A stretch of 17,776 bases of DNA from Akkermansiaceae bacterium UBA5689 (GCA_002420305.1 DIHT01000014.1:1-17776), one strand, 5' to 3'. Shown: positions 7,002 through 16,202, counted from the stretch's first letter. Numbers and translations are program-made. The notes: generated by a model from the letters alone, not told the origin.

Positions 7002-7880
7002 TCAATCCTTCAAGCGAATTTTTGAGCCACAATACATACAGCGAAAGCTCGAGAACAGAAGGACATCTCGTGCCGCCGCAAAACCAAACCCCAGAACCGA
7101 TCGGACGGCTCGTTCATGTTTCTGGCAATTCTTACTCACGAAACACCTCTCCCCACAATACTGGCATCGTGCCCGAATCCCCATAAGCAGATACAAAATG
7201 AGCGCCCCGGGAAACAGAAGTAATGCGACAGCCATGCCTGGCGCGGGTCGAAACCCAAATCCAAAGGCCATAATTCCAACTACGATCACACCAATCAACG
7301 ACAATATCCCTAACAAGGTCGTAGCCACCGTGAGAAGTGCAGCCCAGCGAACAAACCTTGCATTAGGGTGAGGCTTACCCCCGCTCCGGCGCCCAATCTT
7401 CGGTTCTGCTTTTTGAGCGCCACTCAGGCTACGAAAGGCCTCATCTGGTTTCTGTCTCACTATGTAATCGCGGTCACCCACTCCCCTCTCCCCCTCAGTT
7501 TTGCGGCCCCACTCCTTCGGCCTCTGGGTTTCGGTTGTTGGCTCTACCGGTGATTCTAACTCAAAGATTCTGGCCACAGGCAGGGAGCTGATCTCGATCC
7601 CAGCCTTCTGCACGTCCTCAGCTGAAACCTCGGACGCCTCCCGACCCGATGTCCTTACTTCCTTTTCAAGTAACTCACGGCCAGTCATCTGCCAGGCCTC
7701 GACAAGACTCTGTGAAGGGGGCCTGCTCCCTTCTTCGAAATTTTTACCGACCCCCTTTAGGCGTTCGACAATGTCAACCGCATCGCTGGCGATAAATTTT
7801 TCCACAGTCTCCATCCCGGCCCCGTGGAGAAGCGCTACCCCTTCTTCCTGAAGGCCCGTAAGTTCCGCAATATCTCTCAT
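7002..7880 (-). CDS. Unrecognised membrane protein: helix-hairpin-helix-like start, two TM segments, C-terminal zinc ribbon
   Basis: I do not recognise this 292-residue protein as a named family. Residues 1-45 (IAELTGLQEEGVALLHGAGMETVEKF) resemble the helical hairpins of DUF4332/helix-hairpin-helix domains. A charged, low-complexity linker runs from about 50 to 175. Two strong hydrophobic segments follow (about 178-204 and 214-235). The tail has CQYC (239-242), further Cys at 246 and 252, and CMYC (281-284), a spacing consistent with a zinc ribbon exposed on one membrane face. There is no signal peptide. It begins 46 bp after the valS stop codon on the same strand, so it may be expressed with valS, although a shared function is not implied. 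The ATG at 7878-7880 is the natural start. Binding of nucleic acid or protein at the membrane is possible, but this is speculation. Confidence 0.75.
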   Translation of the reverse strand: MRDIAELTGLQEEGVALLHGAGMETVEKFIASDAVDIVERLKGVGKNFEEGSRPPSQSLVEAWQMTGRELLEKEVRTSGREASEVSAEDVQKAGIEISSLPVARIFELESPVEPTTETQRPKEWGRKTEGERGVGDRDYIVRQKPDEAFRSLSGAQKAEPKIGRRSGGKPHPNARFVRWAALLTVATTLLGILSLIGVIVVGIMAFGFGFRPAPGMAVALLLFPGALILYLLMGIRARCQYCGERCFVSKNCQKHERAVRSVLGFGFAAARDVLLFSSFRCMYCGSKIRLKD

Positions 7881-7926
7881 TCTGATCGTTCTATTGAAGA
7901 TTCTGTAGCAACGAGAGCTCGCCCCG

Positions 7927-10593
7927 CTAGGACAGCGCTTCCAGAAGCTCTTCTAACTGGGTCATTTTCTCTCGCCACTCCTCCAAGCGACCCTGCTCCT
8001 TCTTCACAATCTCCGGCTTTGCATTCTCCACAAACTTTGGGTTTCCAAGCATTCCCTCGCTTCGCATGAGCTCTTTTTTCACCTTGGCGATTTCCGCTCC
8101 AATTCTTTTCCTCTCAGCATCGAGGTCGATCAGCCCCTCCAAGGGAAGATACACTTCCCCGATTGCTGTCACTACAACTGGAGTCCCCTTTGGCGCCTCG
8201 TAATTCTCGGAAAATTCCACCTCCCGTGCACCGCAAAGAAGAGCGAGAGTGGCTCCTTCCCCTTCCGCCCAACAACTACCCGCCTTGACGATAAGACCAA
8301 CGTTCCGGTTCGCCGCGAGATTGTATTCCGCTTTCAGGTTTCTGATTCGCGATACTGACTCATAGACCTCTCCAACCTTTTCCTCAGCCGTTTGACACTC
8401 CTTCTCGGACAATCCGAACTTTTGCACTGGAGAGTTTTTTGGAAGCTCCTGCTCCATGAGAAGAGAGCCTCCTGCAAACCCAAGCTGCTCCCACAGCTCC
8501 TCGGTGAGATGAGGCATATAGGGATGTATTAACTGGAGGTAGCGATCGAGAACAATATCTATCACCTTAAGAGTCGAAGCCTTGCGTTCCGGGTCAGCCT
8601 CTTCGGCAAAGTCCCCTTTAACCGATTCGAGATACCAATCGCAGAACTCAGACCAAAAGAACTGATACAACTGCTGCGCAGCATCATTAAAAGCGTAGCT
8701 CTCCAGAGCGCGCCGCACACCTTCTTCAAGCGCTTTTAATTTCGCGAGAATAGCAATCGCATAGATATTGGGCTTGGCAGACACGCCTGTTACAGGCCCC
8801 TGCATCTCCCGGTAGCGGCATGCATTCCAAAGCTTGTTAGCAAAATTTCTACCCTCCTCGATCTGCTTTTCGTCGTACTTCACGTCTAACCCAGTAGGAG
8901 CAATCCGCATCAGGCCGTAACGCAAAGCGTCAGCTCCATAATCCGACATTAAATCGAGAGGGTCCGGCGAGTTCCCAAGGGTTTTCGACATCTTTCTCCC
9001 ATCGATATCCCGGACAATACTGTTAAAATATACGTTGCTGAATGGGACTCCATCTTTAAACTCCAACCCCGCCATAATCATACGGGCAACCCAGAAAAAG
9101 ATGATATCAGGACCTGTGCAAAGATCTACGGTCGGGTAAAACTTAGACTGCGTGGACTCGTCCATTGTTGCGTACGGCCACAGCCATGAGCTGAACCACG
9201 TATCCATTACGTCGGGGTCCTGCACCCATTCCACATCACTCTCATCTGGAGAATCTACCCCCACATGAATATCGCCATTTTCGAGGTGGGACAGATCCAG
9301 GCTTTCTGCCTCCTGTAGCGAGTCGACCTTGTCTCTCCGATACCACACCGGGACACGATGGCCCCACCATAGCTGACGACTAATGCACCAATCCTGAATG
9401 TTCTCCAGCCAGTGAAGGTAAGTCTTTTTCCAGCGCTCGGGACGAAACACGATTTCGCCCTCCGCTACAACCCTCGTCGCTCGCCCAACCTCTGGATATT
9501 TCAGGAACCATTGCATCGAAATACGAGGCTCTATTGGCACACCTGCACGTTGAGAAAACCCGACGTTATTCTCATAGTCTTCGACCTTCTCTAGAAGGTC
9601 GAGGTCCTCTAATTTGGACGCTACGAGCTCTCTCACCTCGAAACGATCTCGCCCATGGAGATCAGAGCACTCGGGACAATTGATGGTGCCATCCGGGTTG
9701 AGCACATCAACAATCTCAAGATCATGGCGCAATCCGATCTCAAAGTCCGCCTTATCATGAGCCGGGGTCACCTTCAGAACTCCCGTCCCAAACTCTATAT
9801 CGATGTGCTCATCGGCCACTATTGGAATTTCCGCTGCGGGGAAAGGCCTTCGCACTCTCTGACCTACAAGATGACCATACCGAGGGTCTTTTGGATTAAC
9901 CGCAACACCAGTGTCTCCCATCAGTGTCTCCGGACGAGTGGTAGCAATCCGGAGGTAGCTTCCAGGATCATCAACCAACTCATACCTCATGTAGTAGAGT
10001 TTCGAGCTCTGCGGCCTCATTTCCACCTCCTCATCTGAAAGGGCGGTCAACGAAACAGGACACCAATTGACCATTCTCTTACCACGATAAATCAGCCCCT
10101 TTTGGAATAAGTGAACAAAGACCTGCTGAACCTCACGGGAATAGTCCTCATCCATGGTAAAGCGCTCGCGGCTCCAGTCACACGAGCATCCAAGGCGCTT
10201 CAACTGCTCGATGATAATCCCTCCGTGGTGCTCCTTCCACTCCCATACCATTTCAAGAAACTTCTCACGCCCGACATCATGCTTAGTCTGGCCCTCAGCC
10301 CTGAGTTTCTGCTCAACCTTTGTCTGAGTGGCAATCCCCGCATGATCTGTGCCCGGCAACCAAAGTACTTCCTTCCCCTCCTGACGGGCCCTGCGACACA
10401 GGATATCCTGCAGCGTATTGTTCAGGACGTGCCCCATGTGCAGAATTCCAGTCACATTCGGAGGCGGAATAACTATGGAGTAAGCAGGTTTGTCCGAGGT
10501 CTCGTCCGCACGAAAACCATCCGACTCCAGCCATTTCCGGTGCCATTTCTCCTCTACCTCGCGAGGTTCATATGCCTTGCTGAGCTCTGCCAT
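7927..10593 (-). CDS. valS: Valine-tRNA ligase
   Basis: ValRS is the class I synthetase that charges tRNA-Val and edits misactivated threonine. The 888-residue product has the HIGH-type signature HMGH (52-55) inside PPPNVTGILHMGHVLNNT. It also has the WLPGTDHAGIATQ strand and a CP1 editing domain marked by ATTRPET (217-223) and VTPAHDKADFEIG (about 275-287). The valine-type block DWCISRQLWWGHRVPVWY lies at about 401-418, and the KMSKS loop appears as KMSKT (534-538). The anticodon-binding helical domain and a C-terminal coiled-coil arm (about 815-888) complete the protein. I chose the ATG at 10593, where homology begins; a GTG at 10623 would add ten residues. Neither start has a clear Shine-Dalgarno, and I see no T-box leader upstream. 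Identification is very secure. Confidence 0.97.
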   Translation of the reverse strand: MAELSKAYEPREVEEKWHRKWLESDGFRADETSDKPAYSIVIPPPNVTGILHMGHVLNNTLQDILCRRARQEGKEVLWLPGTDHAGIATQTKVEQKLRAEGQTKHDVGREKFLEMVWEWKEHHGGIIIEQLKRLGCSCDWSRERFTMDEDYSREVQQVFVHLFQKGLIYRGKRMVNWCPVSLTALSDEEVEMRPQSSKLYYMRYELVDDPGSYLRIATTRPETLMGDTGVAVNPKDPRYGHLVGQRVRRPFPAAEIPIVADEHIDIEFGTGVLKVTPAHDKADFEIGLRHDLEIVDVLNPDGTINCPECSDLHGRDRFEVRELVASKLEDLDLLEKVEDYENNVGFSQRAGVPIEPRISMQWFLKYPEVGRATRVVAEGEIVFRPERWKKTYLHWLENIQDWCISRQLWWGHRVPVWYRRDKVDSLQEAESLDLSHLENGDIHVGVDSPDESDVEWVQDPDVMDTWFSSWLWPYATMDESTQSKFYPTVDLCTGPDIIFFWVARMIMAGLEFKDGVPFSNVYFNSIVRDIDGRKMSKTLGNSPDPLDLMSDYGADALRYGLMRIAPTGLDVKYDEKQIEEGRNFANKLWNACRYREMQGPVTGVSAKPNIYAIAILAKLKALEEGVRRALESYAFNDAAQQLYQFFWSEFCDWYLESVKGDFAEEADPERKASTLKVIDIVLDRYLQLIHPYMPHLTEELWEQLGFAGGSLLMEQELPKNSPVQKFGLSEKECQTAEEKVGEVYESVSRIRNLKAEYNLAANRNVGLIVKAGSCWAEGEGATLALLCGAREVEFSENYEAPKGTPVVVTAIGEVYLPLEGLIDLDAERKRIGAEIAKVKKELMRSEGMLGNPKFVENAKPEIVKKEQGRLEEWREKMTQLEELLEALS

Positions 10594-10731
10594 TGCCGGC
10601 GGAGGGAAACCCACGGGCCTCACGATTTCAAGACATTCGGACTCTCAAAAACCTATCCACCCCACTAATAAGCGATTGATCGAGGGATCCCCACCGCGCA
10701 AACCGTCCTCAGACGAGCAGGAATCGAAGGT
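10594..10731. other. 138-bp spacer between birA and valS, probable valS promoter region
   Basis: This gap lies upstream of valS on the - strand, after the birA stop codon. I find no tRNA cloverleaf, no T-box specifier or antiterminator, and no strong hairpin followed by a T run. Its length compared with the 19-bp nadC-birA gap suggests that valS may have its own promoter here. No confident -35/-10 pair is visible. Confidence 0.3.
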
Positions 10732-11466
10732 CTAATACAGCCTTTCAGCAAGCCGAACGCCCTCCGGATCACATAAAGTGAGCAACTCTCCGGGCGTTTC
10801 AACCTTCAGCTCTCCATTCTCACCAAATCCCCGGATTCGGCCCTTTCTGCCTGAGGCTGTCACCACAACTTTATCTTTCCACGTCAACCGTTCCCATACC
10901 CTCTCAGCAATCACCTGGGGATCCAATTCGAGCAGCTCAGTCATCTTCTCCCGTATCTGCCCGACCAGCTCCTCCCGGTCCACCTCTCGTCCGAGAAGCT
11001 GAAAAAGCGAAATGGCCCCAAGCTCCGGGGGAAGCTCACGCTCATTCACATTGAGTCCGATACCAATCACCGCACAGGACCCCCGGGTTTCGATTAGAAT
11101 TCCACACACCTTCCGATCCTCAACAAGCACATCATTTGGCCATTTGATCGACGGCGCCAGCCCCAAAGGCTCAGGCCCTCCAGTGCACACTGAAAGGGCC
11201 GCGCCCAGACTGAGCCAGCCCCAGTATCTCCGCTCCCAGCGAGGGCACAGGACCAGAGAGAAAGCCAGACCTCTGCCCGGCTCACATAACCATTGCGCCC
11301 CCTTCCGCCCTCGTCCTGCTGTTTGGGCTTCTGCTCCTACAATCCAGCCCTCGGCTTCTCTTCCATGCTCGAGGACAATTTCTAAGGCCCTATCATTGGT
11401 TGATCCAAGGTTTTCATGCCACTCCACGCGGCTACCCAGTCCTTTAAATTTTCGCCCTGAGGTCAT
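10732..11466 (-). CDS. birA: Biotin-[acetyl-CoA-carboxylase] ligase, catalytic domain only
   Basis: BirA activates biotin to biotinyl-5'-AMP and attaches it to a lysine of biotin carboxyl carrier proteins. The 244-residue product has the ATP/biotin loop GRGRKG (51-56), the KWPNDV strand (108-113), CGILIET (121-127) and GIGLNVN (135-141). A C-terminal SH3-like domain follows (about 195-244). The protein begins directly at the catalytic domain, so it lacks the N-terminal helix-turn-helix that makes E. coli BirA a repressor of the bio operon. It is therefore a monofunctional group I ligase. It starts 19 bp after the nadC stop codon and is very likely co-transcribed with it. The ATG at 11464-11466 is followed immediately by family-like sequence. 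Confidence 0.93.
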   Translation of the reverse strand: MTSGRKFKGLGSRVEWHENLGSTNDRALEIVLEHGREAEGWIVGAEAQTAGRGRKGAQWLCEPGRGLAFSLVLCPRWERRYWGWLSLGAALSVCTGGPEPLGLAPSIKWPNDVLVEDRKVCGILIETRGSCAVIGIGLNVNERELPPELGAISLFQLLGREVDREELVGQIREKMTELLELDPQVIAERVWERLTWKDKVVVTASGRKGRIRGFGENGELKVETPGELLTLCDPEGVRLAERLY

Positions 11467-11485
11467 AACCCGGATTTACGACTCC

Positions 11486-12388
11486 TCAAACTCTCTCCGG
11501 GAGAGGAACAAAATCTAGCGCGAGGTCCAGAGCGACGGCCGAGTGCGTAAGCTCTCCGACTGAAATACAATCAACGCCTGTTTCAGCAATTCCTCTCACC
11601 GTTTCAAGGTTCACACCTCCACTGGCCTCCAGAACCGGCCGCTTCCGATCGCCCCGCATTGCTACCGCCTTTTTCATGATACAATTATCCATATTGTCGA
11701 GGAGCAGATAATCAACTTCCTTGATACCAAGAAAAGCCTCTACCTGGTCGAGCGTATCGGCCTCGAGTTCTATCGCTACTTCGGGATGATCTTTCTTCAT
11801 GGCCTGAATAGAATTTCGCAAGTCTGCCGAGGTCCCACCAACCAGAAGGTGATTATCCTTCACCATCGCTCGGTCATACAAACCCATTCGATGGTTGTGC
11901 CCACCCCCTGAAACTACTGCATTTTTTTCAAGAAGTCTCCATCCCGGCGTTGTCTTACGGGTGTCCATGATAGTTACCCCCGTCCCCTTTACAGCCTTGA
12001 CGAATTTCGAGGTCCTCGTTGCCACCCCGGAAAGCCGTTGCACGAAATTGATAGCGGTCCGCTCCGCAGTCAGCAACGACCGGGCTTTTCCTGAGACTTC
12101 AAGAATCTGGACTCCGGGGAAAACACTCGATCCATCCTGCAGTATCACTGTGACCTCACAGGCAGGGTCAACTCTTCGGAAAACTTCTGCCCCGATTTCC
12201 ACACCCGCCACTACTCCTTCTGATCTTGCCACAAGAAAGGCCCGTCCCTTACGCTGTTCTGAAACAAAATATTGGGAGGTCACATCCCCAGCCCCTATGT
12301 CTTCACTAAGGGCCAGCTCGATCAATTGTGACACCTTTTCGTCCACGCTTGAGCCTAGTGGGTTGCTCACAGCCCGTGCAACTAGCAA
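11486..12388 (-). CDS. nadC: Nicotinate-nucleotide pyrophosphorylase (carboxylating)
   Basis: NadC (quinolinate phosphoribosyltransferase) makes nicotinate mononucleotide from quinolinate and PRPP, the entry step of de novo NAD synthesis. The 300-residue product has EDIGAGDVTS (29-38), RTAINFVQRLSGVAT (110-124), MDTRKTTPGWR (141-151), GGGHNHRMGLYDRAMVKDNH (161-180), ELEAD (207-211) and VLEASGGVN (252-260). The last strand is VGELTHSAVALDLALDF. Arg144, Lys145, His164, His166, Arg167 and Lys177 are the expected substrate-binding residues. No ATG is available near the start. The TTG at 12388 is supported by GGAG (12397-12400) 8 nt upstream, one of the better ribosome sites in the window. birA follows 19 bp downstream. 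No nadA or nadB is in the window. Confidence 0.96.
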   Translation of the reverse strand: MLVARAVSNPLGSSVDEKVSQLIELALSEDIGAGDVTSQYFVSEQRKGRAFLVARSEGVVAGVEIGAEVFRRVDPACEVTVILQDGSSVFPGVQILEVSGKARSLLTAERTAINFVQRLSGVATRTSKFVKAVKGTGVTIMDTRKTTPGWRLLEKNAVVSGGGHNHRMGLYDRAMVKDNHLLVGGTSADLRNSIQAMKKDHPEVAIELEADTLDQVEAFLGIKEVDYLLLDNMDNCIMKKAVAMRGDRKRPVLEASGGVNLETVRGIAETGVDCISVGELTHSAVALDLALDFVPLPERV

Positions 12389-12396
12389 AGTTTAAA

Positions 12397-12400
12397 CTCC
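12397..12400 (-). promoter_or_regulatory. Ribosome binding site deciding the TTG start of nadC
   Basis: On the - strand GGAG lies 8 nt before the TTG at 12388. No ATG exists near the expected N-terminus, so this site decides the start. It stands out because most genes here have weak or absent Shine-Dalgarno signals. Confidence 0.55.
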
Positions 12401-12455
12401 AGCTCTTCTGAGCCCGGCGCCAAGACTAAATTTACTCTCATATTGAAACCCTCGC

Positions 12456-12893
12456 CTAGGCACCAACAACACTGACTACAATTTCCCTCTTCTGGCTCGC
12501 CCTTCTGTGCTCAAAAAGGAAGACGCCCTGCCATGTGCCTAGCGCCATACGACCCCGCATCACCGGGATCACTTCGCTTGTCCTCGTCAGGGCCATTCTA
12601 ATGTGTGACGGCATATCATCGGGGCCTTCCATGGTATGAACAAAGTAATCTGAATCCTCCGGCACCAACCGCTCAAAGAATTCCTCTAGGTCCCTCCTCG
12701 CACTGGGATCCGCATTCTCCATGATCACCAAGCTGGCACTGGTATGTCTGACAAAGACCGTCACATTACCCTCTGAAATGCCTGAACAGCGCACAACCTC
12801 TGCCACTTCATCACTAATTTCATAGGTTCCCTTCCCCTGGGTAACCACCTCGAATGCACCTGTCTCCGCAATCACCAATGGAGCATGATGCAA
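12456..12893 (-). CDS. yjbQ: YjbQ family (UPF0047) protein
   Basis: The 145-residue product matches the small YjbQ/UPF0047 family. Its landmarks are FVRHTSASLVIMENADP (47-63), an acidic helix, HTMEGPDDMPSHIRMAL (86-102), and GTWQGVFLFEHR (119-130). The conserved histidines and acidic residues are thought to bind a metal. E. coli YjbQ has weak thiamin phosphate synthase activity, but the physiological role is unsettled. There is no ATG at the N-terminus: the TTG at 12893 has only AGG close by, and TTG at 12878 or GTG at 12875 are alternatives five and six codons in. It lies between the M1 peptidase gene and nadC with gaps of about 65 bp on each side. Confidence 0.9.
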   Translation of the reverse strand: MHHAPLVIAETGAFEVVTQGKGTYEISDEVAEVVRCSGISEGNVTVFVRHTSASLVIMENADPSARRDLEEFFERLVPEDSDYFVHTMEGPDDMPSHIRMALTRTSEVIPVMRGRMALGTWQGVFLFEHRRASQKREIVVSVVGA

Positions 12894-12957
12894 GGCCTGG
12901 GCTTTTCAAGGTTCAAGCTCTCAAACCGGTCTTCATGAAAGAGTCGGGGCAGTATGA

Positions 12958-15276
12958 CTATTTCTTTTCTTTTTCACCCTTCTCTCTCTCCTCTTTCAAT
13001 CGCTGCATCAGGTTTTTCTTCTCATCCTTCTCCAAAGTAAACCGGAGCTCCTCAGGCCGCGCCGGCCAGTCATTGTTCGATCGATCAGCGTCAGCAATTT
13101 CAAGATTTGGATCCAACTCGATACTGACCACCTTTTTCGTCGAAACAAGGAGCTTAGACGTCTTCCGTGAGTCTCTCTTCCATAACTCAGCGGGTAGGCG
13201 CATCACTTTTACTTCCCCGTCGTCATAGACCACCCTCAGCACGACAGGCATGACGAGACCCCCTTCATTATTCATCTCAATCTGATAAAAGTATCGGTTA
13301 CTCTCCAGAATCTCCCTCTCGTGATCCTCGAGCTTCTTGAGAAACTCCTGGAAGTCATCTCGGTCTGTCTTCGTGATATCGTATTCACCATTCCTATTAT
13401 AGAAATCCAAGAGATCAGGATACTGGTCTGTATACCTTTTTACTCCTCTGTTGCGCTGATTCGTCAGCAACTTCGCATCTTCCTCTTCTCTCTCCGCCCT
13501 CTCCCGAGGCTTTTCCACATCCGGGTCTTTGGTGTCCATCTGGTAAAGTTTTACCCCCCTGATACCGACATCGACATGCTCCGTGGTGTAGAACCACCCC
13601 GTCCAGAACCAATCAAGATCGACCCCCGAGGCATCCTCCATGGTTCGAAAGAAGTCGGCAGGAGTCGGGCGTTTGAACTTCCACCTGTTCGCATACTCCT
13701 TGAACGCATAGTCAAAATTTTCCCGCCCAAGCACTGACTCCCGTAGAATATTCAGGGCCACTGCTGGTTTGGCGTAAGCATTACTGCCAAAGTAACGAAG
13801 GGATTCCGAGTTTGTCATGATCGGCATTTCATCATCCCGTTTCATATAGCTGGCAATGCTGGGGGGCATTCCTCTCCGTGAAGGATATTTTTCTTCCCAC
13901 TCCCGTTCTGCGAGGAACTGACAGAAAGTGGTTAATCCCTCATCCATCCATGTCCACTGCCGCTCATCCGAGTTGACAATCATTGGAAACCAGTTGTGCC
14001 CCACCTCGTGGATTACAACCGAGATCAGCGCATACTTAGTACGGCGTGAATATGTTCCATCGTCCTCGGGCCGGGGCCCGTTAAAACAGATCATGGGATA
14101 TTCCATGCCGAACACCGGGCCGTGGACCGAAATCGCTACCGGGTAGGGATAGTCGAAGGTGTGTTTGGAAAAAACCTGCAAGGCGTGGATAACAGAATGC
14201 GTGGAATATTTGCTCCAAAGCGGATCTCCTTCATTAGGGAAAAAGGACATCGCCCACACCCGGTCTTCCCGATTCCCTACCTGAGCGTGTGCTGCATCCC
14301 AGATAAACTTCCTTGAGGAAGCCCACGCAAAATCCCGGACATTTTCTGCCCGAAATACCCACGTCTTACTCCCTTCGGCTTTACTCTTCTCATTTTCCTT
14401 CGCCTCCGCCGGCGTCACGACATAGGTGGGCTCATCATTGCCCTCCGCCTTCTTCAGACGCTCCTGCTGGACTGCGCTAAGCACTTCCCCGGCATTCGCA
14501 AGCGTTCCCGTGGCCGCAACGATATGATCAGCCGGGACGGTAAGTGACACCTCATAATCTCCAAACTCGAGGGCAAACTCCCCACGCCCCAGAAACTGTT
14601 TATTCTGCCAGCCGTTGATATCGGTAAATGCCGCTATCCGGGGATACCACTGAGCGATCGTATATAGATAGTTGTCATCATCCTTAAAGTATTCGTAGCC
14701 GCCTCTTGCCCTGATCGCCTTTGCGTTGACAATATTGTGCTCCCAGTCGATGCCGAAAACCGTGGTAGTATTGGGATTTACGGACACCTCCACCCTCATC
14801 ATGGTATCGATAATGGAATAGTTGAGAGGCTTCTGGTACTCATCATGAACCGACTGAATTTGGTAGCCCCCTTCGAACTCCTCACGCGATAGCTCGCTGC
14901 GAAGAGTCCTGAATCCAATGTCTTCGAAATCAGGAGCCTCCATGGCCTGGTGCCCCAAGGCCTGCTGCTCAAATCGGTTCTGATCAAGTTGAACCCAGAG
15001 ATAAGTGAGAGCATGGGGCGAATTGTTCGTATAGGTAATGACCTCTGAACCACTGATCCGCTGCTTCTCATCATCGAGGACTACCTGAATTTTGTAATCC
15101 GCTCTCTGTTGCCAGTATTCGGGACCGGGAGCACCATTTGCAGCGCGAATCTCATTAGGGTCCGGAAGAACCTCGTCAATTTGACGAAAAGGGTCTTTGG
15201 CATAGTGCCCTCCAGGATGAGCTGATCCAATCAGGCTTAGGAAGGCTGCCAGTGCACAGGACAGAAGTAATTTCAT
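12958..15276 (-). CDS. Secreted M1-type (gluzincin) metallopeptidase
   Basis: The 772-residue product starts with a signal peptide (MKLLLSCALAAFLSLIGSAHP), so it acts outside the cytoplasmic membrane. A beta-sandwich N-terminal domain (about 55-310) is followed by the catalytic domain. This has GMEYP (390-394) in place of the usual GxMEN, then HEVGH (423-427) and, 18 residues later, WMDEGL with the third zinc ligand Glu446. A likely catalytic Tyr501 lies in SNAYAKPAVAL. These features are diagnostic of M1-like peptidases. The exact substrate is unknown; the Asn-to-Tyr change in GxMEN suggests a member distant from classical aminopeptidase N. A highly charged segment (about 583-660) interrupts the region before a C-terminal beta domain, and the protein ends in a Lys/Glu-rich tail. 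An ATG at 15300 would add eight residues; I prefer 15276 because it gives a cleaner signal peptide. Confidence 0.9.
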   Translation of the reverse strand: MKLLLSCALAAFLSLIGSAHPGGHYAKDPFRQIDEVLPDPNEIRAANGAPGPEYWQQRADYKIQVVLDDEKQRISGSEVITYTNNSPHALTYLWVQLDQNRFEQQALGHQAMEAPDFEDIGFRTLRSELSREEFEGGYQIQSVHDEYQKPLNYSIIDTMMRVEVSVNPNTTTVFGIDWEHNIVNAKAIRARGGYEYFKDDDNYLYTIAQWYPRIAAFTDINGWQNKQFLGRGEFALEFGDYEVSLTVPADHIVAATGTLANAGEVLSAVQQERLKKAEGNDEPTYVVTPAEAKENEKSKAEGSKTWVFRAENVRDFAWASSRKFIWDAAHAQVGNREDRVWAMSFFPNEGDPLWSKYSTHSVIHALQVFSKHTFDYPYPVAISVHGPVFGMEYPMICFNGPRPEDDGTYSRRTKYALISVVIHEVGHNWFPMIVNSDERQWTWMDEGLTTFCQFLAEREWEEKYPSRRGMPPSIASYMKRDDEMPIMTNSESLRYFGSNAYAKPAVALNILRESVLGRENFDYAFKEYANRWKFKRPTPADFFRTMEDASGVDLDWFWTGWFYTTEHVDVGIRGVKLYQMDTKDPDVEKPRERAEREEEDAKLLTNQRNRGVKRYTDQYPDLLDFYNRNGEYDITKTDRDDFQEFLKKLEDHEREILESNRYFYQIEMNNEGGLVMPVVLRVVYDDGEVKVMRLPAELWKRDSRKTSKLLVSTKKVVSIELDPNLEIADADRSNNDWPARPEELRFTLEKDEKKNLMQRLKEEREKGEKEKK

Positions 15277-15362
15277 CTTCCTGCAGTCATCGACCAGCAT
15301 GGGTCACTTTGCAACCGCTTTACGGCAGACCTGAATTCCGGCGGGCTGGACTTTGCTAAATT

Positions 15363-16202
15363 TCAACACTCGGAAACCACCCTATCGATACCGGCATACA
15401 CATTGTAGTGAGGAGCCCGCAAGAACCCTACGAGAGTCTGGTTGGACTCTCTCGAGAATTCTACCGCGAGAGAAGAAGGTGCAGAAATACCTGCAACCAG
15501 AGGCAGACGCCCGGCAAGCGCCTTCTGCATCAGCTCAAAAGAGAGACGACCTGACATCAGTATAAAGTTCTCAGAGAGGTCCTGCCCTTTGAGAAGCGCC
15601 CATCCAAGCAGCTTGTCCAAGGCGTTATGACGCCCCACATCCTCTCGCAGGGCCAAAAGACTCCCTTCCTTGCTGAAGATTCCCGAGGCATGTAGTCCTC
15701 CCGTTTTCTCGAAAGTTGCTTGGGCGGACCGCAAGAACGATGGAGCCTCAAGCAGGCTTGACTCAGGAAAAGAGGGTCCATCTGGTACGGGTTCATGCAG
15801 AGAGGTGATAGCATCGATACTGGCTTTGCCACACAACCCACACGAAGAAGCGCTGAACAGATGCCTGGTAAGCCTGTTAAGATCCACCTCTACTCCATCA
15901 TCAAGAAACACGAGGGCATGATTTTCCTTCGTCGCAAGATCTACTTTTAAAACCTGATCTCCCCTGCTGATAATCCCCTCTGTCCATAAAAATCCCACAG
16001 CGAGTTCTTCGTCGTCCCCGGGGGTCCGCATCAGCACCGCAACAGCATGACCGTTGACAACAAGTTGTAATGGTTCCTCCAGCGCCACCCGGTCAATATC
16101 CTCTACTCCTGGCTGCCCAGCACGCACAACTCCCACCTCCTTGTCTCCTCGGTCCCGCACTTCAGAATCCTCGCTTTCCGGAGATGGCTTTGCAAGCACC
16201 AC
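15363..16202 (-). CDS. fdhD: Formate dehydrogenase accessory sulfurtransferase FdhD
   Basis: FdhD passes sulfur from IscS to the molybdenum/tungsten bis-MGD cofactor of formate dehydrogenases, which is needed for their activity. The 279-residue product has the sulfur-carrying loop SASSCGLCGKASID (117-130; Cys121 and Cys124), TGGLHASGIF (167-176), REDVGRHNALDK (186-197), MSGRLSFELMQKA (216-228) and ISAPSSLAVEF (239-249), all family hallmarks. It starts with two consecutive GTG codons (16202 and 16199). GAAGG (16207-16211) lies 4 nt before the first and 7 nt before the second, so the second may be used. The gene follows the TIM-barrel gene after 20 bp. No formate dehydrogenase subunit or molybdopterin gene is in the window. 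Confidence 0.95.
   Translation of the reverse strand: MVLAKPSPESEDSEVRDRGDKEVGVVRAGQPGVEDIDRVALEEPLQLVVNGHAVAVLMRTPGDDEELAVGFLWTEGIISRGDQVLKVDLATKENHALVFLDDGVEVDLNRLTRHLFSASSCGLCGKASIDAITSLHEPVPDGPSFPESSLLEAPSFLRSAQATFEKTGGLHASGIFSKEGSLLALREDVGRHNALDKLLGWALLKGQDLSENFILMSGRLSFELMQKALAGRLPLVAGISAPSSLAVEFSRESNQTLVGFLRAPHYNVYAGIDRVVSEC

Noticed and set aside
10111..10668. Open frame of 185 codons on the + strand opposite the 5' end of valS
   Set aside because: It lies antisense to the conserved HIGH region of valS and has no recognisable motif or ribosome site.
10594..10731. tRNA-like or T-box-like sequence between birA and valS (TTCGATTCCTG on the - strand)
   Set aside because: It recalls a T-arm, but no matching acceptor, D or anticodon stems could be drawn, and no T-box antiterminator motif or T run follows.
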